Source of the DNA: an uncultured Eubacterium sp.
GTDB taxonomy: Bacteria; Bacillota; Clostridia; Peptostreptococcales; Anaerovoracaceae
DNA: 7,703 nucleotides
NCBI GenBank assembly: GCA_947367725.1
Contig: CANBFZ010000080.1
Coordinates: 1 to 7,703 of the forward strand
Reading direction: 5' to 3'
A program made the translations under genes and the position numbers. Shown here one piece after another: positions 1 to 5,709 of the stretch (positions are counted from its first letter, which is position 1; every line of letters starts with the position of its first letter). Below the pieces are notes generated by a model. The model did no database searches. It was given only the letters and a program-made list of their open reading frames with translations, and was not told the origin of the DNA.

Positions 1-1
1 C

Positions 2-1471
2 GGAAGCGCCGCCTTGATCGGCTGCATGATCGGTTTCTTTGGCTGCAGCTATATCTTTCCGCAAATTATCTGGAATGCCTACGGTATGATGTATGATTTC
101 AGCGGAGAACTTGCTTATATTATCGATCTGCCGCTTTCTGCCGGTTCCCTGTTTGTTGCACTTCTGTGCTCCATGGGCGCCACGCTCTATTCCTGCTATG
201 CAGAATTTCGGGAAGTACCTGCGCAGTTGATTCGCCCCAAAGCACCAAAAGACGGCAAGCGAATTCTGCTGGAACGAATCCCCTTGCTATGGAATCGACT
301 GAGCTTCCTTTATAAGGTTTCCTTCCGAAATATTTTCCGCTACAAAAAACGGTTTTTCATGATGGTGCTGGGGATCAGCGGCTGTACAGCCCTCCTGCTT
401 ACTGGTCTTGGCGTCAACGATTCAGTACGTAACTTTGCCGACTACCAATACGATGAAATCCAACTCTATGACTACAGTATCACTTTTAACAAAGAAATGA
501 CACAAAAGCGCCAAACCCGTTTCCTCACCAAAAACGCGGCTTATCTGGGAGACGTACTATTTCTACATCAGAGCAACGCGGATTTTGTCAGCGGAGACAG
601 CGTCAAGTCTGTCAATTTGATCGCAGCAGACAATCCCAACTTCGCAGACTTTATCAAGCTGCAGGATAAAAACGGCAACGCCATCTCATATCCTTCGGGC
701 ACGGATGCAGTCATCTGTAAAAAGCTGGCTAACACTTATGATTTACAGCCAGGCGATCGGTTTTCACTGAGAAATAACGACGGAAAAGAAGCGCAGCTTA
801 CTGTCAGCGCAGTGTGTGAAAACTATGTGCAGAACTATATTTACATCGCGCCAAGCGCAGTAAAAGACGCCTGGGGCAGCGTACCGGAAATTAAATCAGC
901 GCTGGTTTACGCCGCAGAGAACGTAAGCGGTACAGAAGATACTGCTGATGCGGGTGACCCTACTCGCCATATCTATCAGTCCTCGGCTAAAGTACTGGGT
1001 GATTCCTCTGTATCCGCTGTATTCATCAACAACGACTTCAGAAATCGTGTCAAATCCATGATGGAAAGCCTGGATTACGTCATTCTGCTGGTCATCGTCA
1101 GCGCCGGCGCCCTGGCCTTTATCGTACTCTATAATCTGACCAACATAAATATAACAGAGCGAATTCGCGAAATCGCCACGATCAAAGTGCTGGGCTTCTT
1201 CCCGGGAGAAACTTCTGCTTATGTATTTCGGGAAAATTTCTTTCTGACCGGCATCAGCGCCCTGATAGGACTGGTGCTCGGCAAACTGCTGCATACCTTT
1301 GTCATGGAACAGATTCAAGTGGATCTGATTTCCTTTGATATTCGCATCACCCCGCTTAGCTATCTACTGGCAGTCGTTCTGACATTTGCCTTTGCTGGTA
1401 TCGTCAGTCTCGCCATGTACTATAAGCTGGAAAAGATCAGCATGACCGAATCTCTAAAATCCATCGAATAA
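2..1471 (+). CDS. ABC transporter permease, FtsX/MacB type, C-terminal part (5' end cut by window edge)
   Basis: The open frame runs in from the left edge and ends at TAA 1469-1471. Counting from the first visible Met (base 14), hydrophobic segments lie at about residues 1-18, 46-63, 114-134, 350-375, 406-430 and 447-471. A polar, probably extracytoplasmic domain fills about 135-350. The order is end of a first FtsX module, a linker, a juxtamembrane basic stretch (FRNIFRYKKRFF), one membrane segment, the outer domain, then the last three helices. This is the build of large permeases with two FtsX modules. The stretch NITERIREIATIKVLGF, just after the first of the last three helices, is the typical FtsX-family cytoplasmic signature. 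Such permeases work with an ATPase subunit, which must lie outside the window. Members export peptides or lipids or act as mechanotransmission devices, and the substrate cannot be told here. It converges with the collagen gene on the opposite strand and has no evident link to it. Confidence 0.9.
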   Translation, partial: GSAALIGCMIGFFGCSYIFPQIIWNAYGMMYDFSGELAYIIDLPLSAGSLFVALLCSMGATLYSCYAEFREVPAQLIRPKAPKDGKRILLERIPLLWNRLSFLYKVSFRNIFRYKKRFFMMVLGISGCTALLLTGLGVNDSVRNFADYQYDEIQLYDYSITFNKEMTQKRQTRFLTKNAAYLGDVLFLHQSNADFVSGDSVKSVNLIAADNPNFADFIKLQDKNGNAISYPSGTDAVICKKLANTYDLQPGDRFSLRNNDGKEAQLTVSAVCENYVQNYIYIAPSAVKDAWGSVPEIKSALVYAAENVSGTEDTADAGDPTRHIYQSSAKVLGDSSVSAVFINNDFRNRVKSMMESLDYVILLVIVSAGALAFIVLYNLTNINITERIREIATIKVLGFFPGETSAYVFRENFFLTGISALIGLVLGKLLHTFVMEQIQVDLISFDIRITPLSYLLAVVLTFAFAGIVSLAMYYKLEKISMTESLKSIE

Positions 1472-1522
1472 CCCCACCAAATAAATGAAAAAAAGTCGGC
1501 TGCGCCAATTCTTTTCCAGTGA

Positions 1523-1606
1523 AAAGTTCTGCACATTGTAGCTAAAAAGGCAAAACTGCAGAACCAAGTTCTGCAAATCAGTAAAAAATAACATAAAATG
1601 CAGAAC
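1523..1606. repeat. Two tandem 42-bp units, each with inverted octamer arms GTTCTGCA / TGCAGAAC
   Basis: Unit 1 is 1523-1564 and unit 2 is 1565-1606. The octamer GTTCTGCA occurs at 1526-1533 and 1568-1575, and its reverse complement TGCAGAAC at 1557-1564 and 1599-1606. Same-sense copies are exactly 42 bases apart; the arms match exactly while the AT-rich middles have diverged. The inner pair (1557-1575) can form a hairpin with an 8-bp stem and a 3-base loop. The outer pair extends to 10 bp (1524-1533 with 1599-1608). It lies 50-140 bases after the permease stop codon. It could be a protein-binding array, part of a terminator region, or a remnant of a small repeat element. No function is claimed. 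Confidence 0.6.
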
Positions 1607-1632
1607 TTAAAAATTTCTATCTGGTTTCAGCG

Positions 1633-1739
1633 GCAGTACCCCACATAAGAAAAGTGTGCATGACGGAATCAAAGATTCCTATGCACATATGCTGTACGCT
1701 TTGGGGCAGCATTTCGTAAGGTACTATTACTGCTTTTTT
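1633..1739 (+). other. Nested hairpin region ending in T6, possible structured RNA or terminator
   Basis: Three stems nest. GCAGTA 1633-1638 pairs with TACTGC 1728-1733, CCCCA 1639-1643 pairs with TGGGG 1702-1706, and an inner hairpin joins TGTGCAT 1655-1661 to ATGCACA 1681-1687 with a further GGAATC/GATTCC stem around AAA (1665-1679). The outermost stem is followed directly by six T (1734-1739), as in a factor-independent terminator read on the plus strand. GTACC 1636-1640 could instead pair with GGTAC 1720-1724, which would break the CCCCA stem. No known RNA family was recognised. It could simply be a terminator region for the permease transcript. Confidence 0.35.
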
Positions 1740-1798
1740 CTACTGATTCATTTCTCCACTGCATCGGCATCAGCCCTCATATATAGCGGCATAAACAG

Positions 1799-1829
1799 TG
1801 CAAGGATTCCGAAATTCGGAATCCTTGCA
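1799..1829 (-). terminator. Perfect 15-bp inverted repeat downstream of the large collagen gene
   Basis: TGCAAGGATTCCGAA at 1799-1813 is exactly complementary to 1815-1829, with only base 1814 at the centre. In RNA the last pairs would open to give a small loop. It begins 21 bases after the collagen stop codon on the minus strand, which fits a transcription terminator or an mRNA 3'-end stabiliser. A T run is lacking on either strand, so classic intrinsic termination is not certain; the hairpin may act on both convergent transcripts. Confidence 0.5.
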
Positions 1830-1849
1830 TTAAACTTAATCACTCGTGT

Positions 1850-3244
1850 TTAATTGATGCTAAGACCAGCACTTGCGTATCCTGCAACGGTATTGACCAG
1901 TGACAGCCCACTTGCTGACGCAGAAAATACCAGCATCAGTCGTGTTTGCGCAGTCACAGGAATATTCAGACCTGTCAATGCTCCATTTAACAAGGTTCCG
2001 ACAGAGATTACGCCAGTAAGCGCTGGTGTCAGGTTGATCAGCGTTCCGGCAATCGGTGTGAAAACGTTGTTTGGCGTTGTCGACTGATAAATCTGTGCTT
2101 TCACAGTCACATTAGAACCGACTAAAGAAAGTGCTGCAGTTGTACTGAAGAATGCGCTGAAAGAGGTAATGACCCCTGCACGCGGAACCTGGAATGCAAA
2201 GTTAGAAAGCGTTCCGCTGGCATTTGTGATATCAATGGTGGATCCCAATAGTGTGAGACCTTGCGCGCTGCTTCCAAACCCCACAAACGCAGGCAGTCCT
2301 GCAAGTCCTCCAGCGATTGTTGTCAGAGAAACTGGCGTTCCTGAAGCAAATGGAACGATTGCACCTGTACCATCCACACCTGTCGCGCCAGTTGCACCGG
2401 TCGGACCCGTTGCACCGTCTGCTCCCGTTGGACCCGTCGCGCCATCTGCTCCTGTTGGACCTGTCGCGCCGTCTGCTCCTGTTGGACCTGTTGCGCCGTC
2501 TGCTCCCGTTGGACCTGTTGCACCATCTGCTCCTGTTGGACCTGTTGCGCCGTCTGCTCCCGTTGGACCTGTTGCGCCGTCTGCTCCCGTTGGACCTGTT
2601 GCGCCGTCTGCTCCCGTTGGACCTGTCGCGCCAGTTGCACCGGTCGGACCGTCATCCCCTGGACATCCCTTCGGACCTTGTGGTCCAATTGGACCCGTTA
2701 CACCTTGTACTCCCTGCGGACCGGTTACGCCTTGCGGCCCCATAGAACCAGTGGCACCAGTCCCACCAGTTGGTCCCGGAATCCCTCTCGGACCCTGTGG
2801 TCCAATGTCACCTTGTGGGCCAACTGGACCTGTCGGACCGATCGGTCCTGCAGGTCCCTGTGGACCAATATCACCCTGGGGACCTTCGCAGCCTGGATCC
2901 CCTTTCGGCCCAATATCTCCACGAACCCCCTGGATTCCCTGGATTCCCTGCGGACCTGCGTAGCCTCTTGGGCCTGTATAACCCCTCGGTCCTGTGTTTC
3001 CCGTCGGACCAACCGGACCAGTATTGCCTCTTGGTCCTCTTGGACCAGGGGCGCCAGGAATGCCCTGCGCACCTTGCGGACCAGGTTCTCCTCTGTCCCC
3101 TTTCGGACCAGGGCAACCACTATCGCCTTTCATGCCCTGTGGACCGACCGGACCCTGATCTCCTTTGGGACCTGCCGGACCACGTTCACAACAGTTGATG
3201 CTGCACTGATTCTGGCAGCCATTATATAAATTATTTTGATTCAT
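1850..3244 (-). CDS. Collagen-like spore-surface protein with BclB-like C-terminal domain
   Basis: 464 residues. Residues 1-21 form a short cysteine-rich head (C10, C14, C18, C19). Residues 22-291 are 90 consecutive Gly-X-Y triplets without one interruption. Residues 292-464 are a hydrophobic Ala/Ser/Thr/Leu/Val-rich domain that resembles the BclB exosporium C-terminal domain (TIGR03721 type), an assignment made by eye. There is no signal peptide, LPXTG motif or transmembrane anchor at the N terminus. This suits proteins made in the mother cell and assembled on the spore from outside, as BclA is. The first 59 triplets are charged ([12 protein letters not shown]); from triplet 60 on there is no Lys or Arg, and the strand becomes Thr-rich (22 Thr in residues 199-288), a likely site of O-glycosylation. 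Cysteines also lie inside the helix at 44, 119 and 194. The start is supported by AAGGGTG at 3253-3259, 8 bases before ATG. The protein would form a trimeric filament. Confidence 0.92.
   Translation of the reverse strand: MNQNNLYNGCQNQCSINCCERGPAGPKGDQGPVGPQGMKGDSGCPGPKGDRGEPGPQGAQGIPGAPGPRGPRGNTGPVGPTGNTGPRGYTGPRGYAGPQGIQGIQGVRGDIGPKGDPGCEGPQGDIGPQGPAGPIGPTGPVGPQGDIGPQGPRGIPGPTGGTGATGSMGPQGVTGPQGVQGVTGPIGPQGPKGCPGDDGPTGATGATGPTGADGATGPTGADGATGPTGADGATGPTGADGATGPTGADGATGPTGADGATGPTGADGATGPTGADGATGPTGATGATGVDGTGAIVPFASGTPVSLTTIAGGLAGLPAFVGFGSSAQGLTLLGSTIDITNASGTLSNFAFQVPRAGVITSFSAFFSTTAALSLVGSNVTVKAQIYQSTTPNNVFTPIAGTLINLTPALTGVISVGTLLNGALTGLNIPVTAQTRLMLVFSASASGLSLVNTVAGYASAGLSIN
2381..2650 (-). 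repeat. In-frame minisatellite, 10 x 27 bp, inside the collagen gene
   Basis: Ten contiguous 27-base units encode nine residues each. The first and last (2624-2650 and 2381-2407) encode GPTGATGAT; the eight between (2408-2623) all encode GPTGADGAT. Differences among the eight are synonymous, such as GAC/GAT for Asp. A perfect 30-base direct repeat (2378-2407 and 2621-2650) closes both ends and is separated by 243 bases, exactly nine units. Such arrays change copy number by slippage or recombination without breaking the frame, as in bclA of Bacillus anthracis, where array length sets filament length. Confidence 0.95.
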
Positions 3245-3252
3245 TCAAAATT

Positions 3253-3259
3253 CACCCTT
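3253..3259 (-). promoter_or_regulatory. Ribosome binding site of the large collagen gene
   Basis: The minus strand reads AAGGGTG, then 8 bases, then ATG at 3244-3242. It supports this start codon, and no other in-frame start with a better site was noticed. Confidence 0.7.
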
Positions 3260-3271
3260 ATTCAATGATTT

Positions 3272-3301
3272 AGAGAAAGCGCATCGAAAGCATCTTTCTC
3301 T
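3272..3301 (-). repeat. Leader hairpin of the large collagen transcript
   Basis: AGAGAAAG at 3272-3279 is complementary to CTTTCTCT at 3294-3301, with a 14-base loop. If transcription starts about 7 bases after the CATA-type -10 at 3307-3315, this stem would sit at the extreme 5' end of the mRNA, upstream of the ribosome binding site. A 5'-terminal stem commonly protects mRNA from decay. The role here is inferred. Confidence 0.45.
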
Positions 3302-3306
3302 ACTTA

Positions 3307-3315
3307 TATTTTATG
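3307..3315 (-). promoter_or_regulatory. Putative sporulation-type -10 element (CATAAAATA)
   Basis: The minus strand reads CATAAAATA, a full match to CATANNNTA, the -10 consensus of sigma K (sigma E is related). At the sigma K -35 position (17 bases upstream) the sequence is AG rather than AC, so only half of the promoter is supported. It is placed 62 bases before the start codon of a gene expected to be expressed in the mother cell. Any AT-rich region can give such a match by chance. Confidence 0.35.
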
Positions 3316-3328
3316 CGACCGTGCGCCG

Positions 3329-3357
3329 GTTGCTACTGTTAAATCACACAGAGCAAC
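3329..3357. repeat. 10-bp inverted repeat with one bulge between the glycosyltransferase and collagen genes
   Basis: GTTGCT 3329-3334 pairs with AGCAAC 3352-3357 and CTGT 3336-3339 with ACAG 3348-3351. Base A3335 is bulged and the loop is 8 bases. It lies 25 bases after the glycosyltransferase stop codon and just upstream of the putative collagen -10. It overlaps by 5 bases a second imperfect hairpin at 3315-3333 (GC-ACCG / CGGT-GC arms), so the two cannot form together. It may end the upstream transcript (though no T run follows) or bind a regulator of the collagen promoter. Confidence 0.5.
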
Positions 3358-3381
3358 AAAGCGCGTCTTGAACCAAAAAAT

Positions 3382-4449
3382 TTATAAACCAGCAAAGTAC
3401 TGTTTATTGTAAAGATACGCCTTAGAATACGGTTTACAAGCACCAGCTTTTTCGTTATAGGCTTCCGCCTTCTCCCGATCTCCTAATTTATCATAGCATA
3501 CACAAAGCTGCATCAGCGGGATATAATCATAACAGTCCGGCAGAACGAAGCCACTGGCATATTCCTTTTTCGGTATTTGCAATGCGGTTTCATACCAATA
3601 GACCGCAAGATGGTAATTCCCATGCTGCAGAAAATAATTTCCAATTTCACAGCATAGTTCAGCCCTTGGCAAATCAAAACTCATACTGCGTAATAGCGCC
3701 ATCAGTGCAGACTGATCCTGCCCCATCCGTGTGTAGCAGCTCGCACAGACAGAACATGCCTCAATTTTATTTTCTACCCATCCCTGCTCGGAAAGCAAAA
3801 ACTGCTCCAGCACAGAAGCCGCCTCTTCATATGCCGCATGGTAATACAACTCACGTCCATAATAATATTGCTGTCGCGCCTCCAAAGTTTTTCCCTCTGC
3901 GAGCAAATTCTGATAGATCCGCAGATTGCGGTCAGGATCTCCTCCATGGATTTTTTTATGACTGACCGCAATATCAGAATACATGACCCTACCCTGGGGC
4001 GGAATGACTTCATGCACTTCACCAACCCAGCGATACTGCGGACTATTCCTGATCCATCTCTCTCTGAAGTAAGAAAAAGAAGGTTTGCCCGCTTCATCAA
4101 AAGAAGTATGATATTTCATCATCACGATGTCGATCTCTGGTGACAAAGACTGCTTTAACTTCAGAAACTGCTCTCTTTCCGATTCCTCTAACACATCATC
4201 CGCATCCATCCACATGCAGTAATCCATCGACGCTTTAGAAAAAGATACATTTCTGGCGTCCGCAAAATCGTCTTTCCACGAATAGGCATACACTTTTTCA
4301 GTATAACCTGATGCGATTTCCACCGTTCGGTCAGTAGAGCCAGTGTCTACAACGATGATTTCCTCTACAAGTTCCGCCACACTGTCAAGACAGCGTGCAA
4401 TGTGCATCTCCTCGTTTTTTACAATCATGCAAAGGCTGATTGTCGGCAT
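3382..4449 (-). CDS. Family 2 glycosyltransferase with TPR-like C-terminal tail
   Basis: 355 residues. The N-terminal half is a GT-A fold of glycosyltransferase family 2. It opens with ISLCMIVKNEE (4-14), followed by IIVVDTGSTDRT (31-42), FADARN (62-67) and the metal/nucleotide-sugar site MDADD (81-85, the DxD motif). From about residue 190 it becomes helical with TPR-like repeats (for example GNYHLAVYWYETAL and KLGDREKAEAYNEKA), as in protein glycosyltransferases that grip their acceptor. No signal peptide or membrane segment is seen, so it acts in the cytoplasm. It starts 22 bases after the short collagen gene stops, with AAAGGAGG at 4460-4467 placed 10 bases before ATG; the two are probably cotranscribed. 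By analogy with SgtA beside BclA3 in C. difficile, it probably glycosylates Thr/Ser of the neighbouring collagen-like proteins. The family and fold are firm; the acceptor is inferred and the sugar unknown. Confidence 0.9.
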   Translation of the reverse strand: MPTISLCMIVKNEEMHIARCLDSVAELVEEIIVVDTGSTDRTVEIASGYTEKVYAYSWKDDFADARNVSFSKASMDYCMWMDADDVLEESEREQFLKLKQSLSPEIDIVMMKYHTSFDEAGKPSFSYFRERWIRNSPQYRWVGEVHEVIPPQGRVMYSDIAVSHKKIHGGDPDRNLRIYQNLLAEGKTLEARQQYYYGRELYYHAAYEEAASVLEQFLLSEQGWVENKIEACSVCASCYTRMGQDQSALMALLRSMSFDLPRAELCCEIGNYFLQHGNYHLAVYWYETALQIPKKEYASGFVLPDCYDYIPLMQLCVCYDKLGDREKAEAYNEKAGACKPYSKAYLYNKQYFAGL

Positions 4450-4471
4450 ATGATCTCATCCTCCTTTTGAA

Positions 4472-5287
4472 TTACTGCCTGCAAAGTTTTTCGATGTGCA
4501 GATCCATATCGATTTTAGAAGCGTCTGCAGAAGATTGCCATGCAAAAGACAATATCGCATGTTCCGGTATCCAAATGATAAAATGTCTCGACAGCGTCAG
4601 CATTTCCTTTTGTCTTGCCGCTTCAGCATAGGCAGTATACATGGTCTGCACACACTGATTTAAAACTGGCGTTACCTTCATAAAACAGTGCCGTTTCATC
4701 ACCGCGGCGATATAATAACTGATCGCATAATAACCTGATGTCAAAGAAATCGAATGTCCATCACATAGCGCAATATTCTGCGTTATATCCGGAATTTGAA
4801 GCTTCAGCGGCAAGCTGGCATACGCCGACATGCCCAGTCCTCGATCTGCAAACGATGCAAAGATACTATTTTGCGGATAACCAGATGGACCCGCTGGTCC
4901 GCGGGGGCCAGGTTCTCCTCTTGGGCCTTGTGGTCCTGTCGCCCCCTGTGGTCCCTGCGGTCCTGTGACACCCTGCGGTCCTGGTTCTCCTCGTTCCCCC
5001 GGACAGCCCGGTGGGCCAGCTTCTCCTCTTGGACCCTGAAGCCCCTGTATTTCTATTGTCGCTGACGGTTCTGATTCCCAGTCATCCAGAGTGGCGCGCG
5101 GCGCCGGTTCTGCAGTACATGCCTGCTGGTCAAAATCCAACGCGTCAGAATCTATCTCATGGGTAAAACCCGAAGCAGGCAGCACTGCGTATAGATTGCG
5201 CTGCGCTCCCGAAATTTTTGTACTGAATGGATTCATCGAATCAAACATCCAGTTTGTAGGAAAGTTATCCAATTCAAAACACCTCAT
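4472..5287 (-). CDS. Short collagen-like protein with C1q/TNF-like C-terminal domain
   Basis: 271 residues from the ATG used here. Residues 1-81 are a unique, acidic N-terminal region ([19 protein letters not shown]) without a signal peptide. Residues 82-138 are 19 unbroken Gly-X-Y triplets, rich in GPQ, GPR and GEP and with one Cys (GCP). Residues 140-271 look like a trimerising jelly-roll domain of the C1q/TNF kind found at the end of BclA. Signs are the beta-rich [18 protein letters not shown] stretch and a last strand [10 protein letters not shown] at the C terminus. That fold call is by pattern, not by alignment. The likely role is a spore-surface (exosporium) filament or basal-layer protein, in an operon with the glycosyltransferase. 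The start is uncertain: AGGA abuts this ATG with no spacing, whereas GAGGTG at 5280-5285 stands 7 bases before an in-frame TTG at 5272-5270, which may be the true start (266 residues). Confidence 0.85.
   Translation of the reverse strand: MRCFELDNFPTNWMFDSMNPFSTKISGAQRNLYAVLPASGFTHEIDSDALDFDQQACTAEPAPRATLDDWESEPSATIEIQGLQGPRGEAGPPGCPGERGEPGPQGVTGPQGPQGATGPQGPRGEPGPRGPAGPSGYPQNSIFASFADRGLGMSAYASLPLKLQIPDITQNIALCDGHSISLTSGYYAISYYIAAVMKRHCFMKVTPVLNQCVQTMYTAYAEAARQKEMLTLSRHFIIWIPEHAILSFAWQSSADASKIDMDLHIEKLCRQ
5280..5285 (-). promoter_or_regulatory. Ribosome binding site pointing to a TTG start for the short collagen gene
   Basis: The minus strand reads GAGGTG within codons 1-3 of the ATG-started frame, then TTTTGAA, then in-frame TTG (codon 6, 5272-5270). 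The spacing of 7 bases is ideal, while the ATG at 5287 has only AGGA directly attached. The TTG start is therefore plausible. Confidence 0.4.
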
Positions 5288-5303
5288 TCCTATTGCTTAT
5301 TGC

Positions 5304-5320
5304 GTGAAACTACATTTCAC
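5304..5320. repeat. Inverted repeat GTGAAA-N5-TTTCAC in the short collagen leader
   Basis: A perfect 6-bp stem with a 5-base loop lies between the putative -10 and the start codon. With a start site about 7 bases after the -10, the hairpin would be at or across the 5' end of the mRNA. It could equally be an operator for a dimeric regulator. Confidence 0.45.
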
Positions 5321-5324
5321 ATAA

Positions 5325-5352
5325 CAGTATATGCACGAAAAGAAAATTCCGT
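5325..5352 (-). promoter_or_regulatory. Putative sigma K-like promoter of the short collagen-glycosyltransferase operon
   Basis: On the minus strand AC (5352-5351) is followed by exactly 17 bases and then CATATACTG (5333-5325). The sigma K consensus is AC-N17-CATANNNTA; only the last base differs. Location 38 bases before the ATG is suitable. The motif is short, so a chance match is possible. It agrees with mother-cell expression expected for spore-surface proteins. Confidence 0.4.
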
Positions 5353-5371
5353 TTTTAAAAGCTGTCATCCC

Positions 5372-5406
5372 AAGAAAATAGCAGGTCTTCTGTGAGAAAA
5401 CCTGCT
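5372..5406 (-). terminator. Terminator of the lipoyl operon
   Basis: AGCAGGT (minus strand, 5406-5400) pairs with ACCTGCT (5386-5380) over a 13-base loop, followed by ATTTTCTT. It begins 15 bases after the stop codon of the lipoyl-domain gene and before the promoter of the short collagen gene, so it separates the two operons. Confidence 0.7.
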
Positions 5407-5421
5407 CTCTCCCTTACCAAT

Positions 5422-5706
5422 TTATGTAATATACCCCAACACATCGCCTGCCTTAAAAACATGGGCGTCTTCAATTAAAATTTCAGTCAGCACCCCCGTT
5501 GCTGGTGCTTTGATTTCTATTGTCTTCTTATCCACTTCCCCTTCACAGATGACCTGACCTTCACACACGCTGTCACCTGTTTCGCAAAGCCAAGTCACGA
5601 TACTCTTCTTTTCGCTCAAATCAATTGGTTCCTTCATACATGCACAGTTTCTGTACGGCTGTGGTTTCGGAAGCAAATGATCTGGTACAATAATCGCAGT
5701 TGCCAT
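5422..5706 (-). CDS. Free-standing lipoyl-domain (biotin/lipoyl attachment) carrier protein
   Basis: 94 residues. From about residue 24 to 94 it is a complete lipoyl domain of the kind found at the front of E2 acyltransferases, with the hairpin turn VDKKTIEI in which K60 is the expected lipoylated lysine (equivalent to the K of ETDKA). Supporting features are TGDSVCEGQVI before the turn, and KAPATGVLTEIL and FKAGDVLGYI after it. It lacks the biotin motif AMKM and has no E2 catalytic or peripheral-subunit-binding domain, so it is a small carrier rather than an enzyme. Residues 1-23 are an extension with C21 and C23; C41, C48 and C54 lie in the domain, the last only six residues before K60. Its ribosome binding site AAGGAGG (5715-5721) is inside the last codons of the gene before it, with 8 bases to ATG, which suggests coupled translation. 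It probably carries lipoate as a swinging arm between the dehydrogenase encoded upstream and an unidentified partner. Confidence 0.87.
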   Translation of the reverse strand: MATAIIVPDHLLPKPQPYRNCACMKEPIDLSEKKSIVTWLCETGDSVCEGQVICEGEVDKKTIEIKAPATGVLTEILIEDAHVFKAGDVLGYIT

Positions 5707-5709
5707 TGT

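Noticed and set aside
896..1318. 140-codon minus-strand frame inside the permease gene
   Set aside because: Antisense shadow of a well-supported FtsX-type permease; no ribosome binding site and no domain.
1484..1515. Possible terminator directly after the permease (GGC-TGC-GCC between A and T runs)
   Set aside because: Only three GC pairs can form and the flanking A and T runs are out of register; too weak to call.
1656..1853. 65-codon plus-strand frame starting with GTG
   Set aside because: No ribosome binding site, no recognisable domain, and it runs through both hairpin structures and into the collagen stop codon.
2381..2650. Regular 27-base repeats that could suggest a CRISPR array
   Set aside because: The units are contiguous without spacers, are in frame and encode collagen triplets; there are no cas genes nearby.
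2169..2963. 264-codon plus-strand frame of Pro/Val/Ala repeats, and other long frames across 2122-3229
   Set aside because: They are antisense or shifted readings of the Gly-X-Y repeats. The low-complexity GC pattern leaves several frames open; none has a ribosome binding site, and the collagen frame is coherent from start to stop.
5422..5706. Reading the small carrier as a biotin carrier protein or glycine cleavage H protein
   Set aside because: It lacks the AMKM biotin motif, and it is too short and wrong in motif for H protein; the DKK turn and neighbouring lplA and lpd favour lipoylation.
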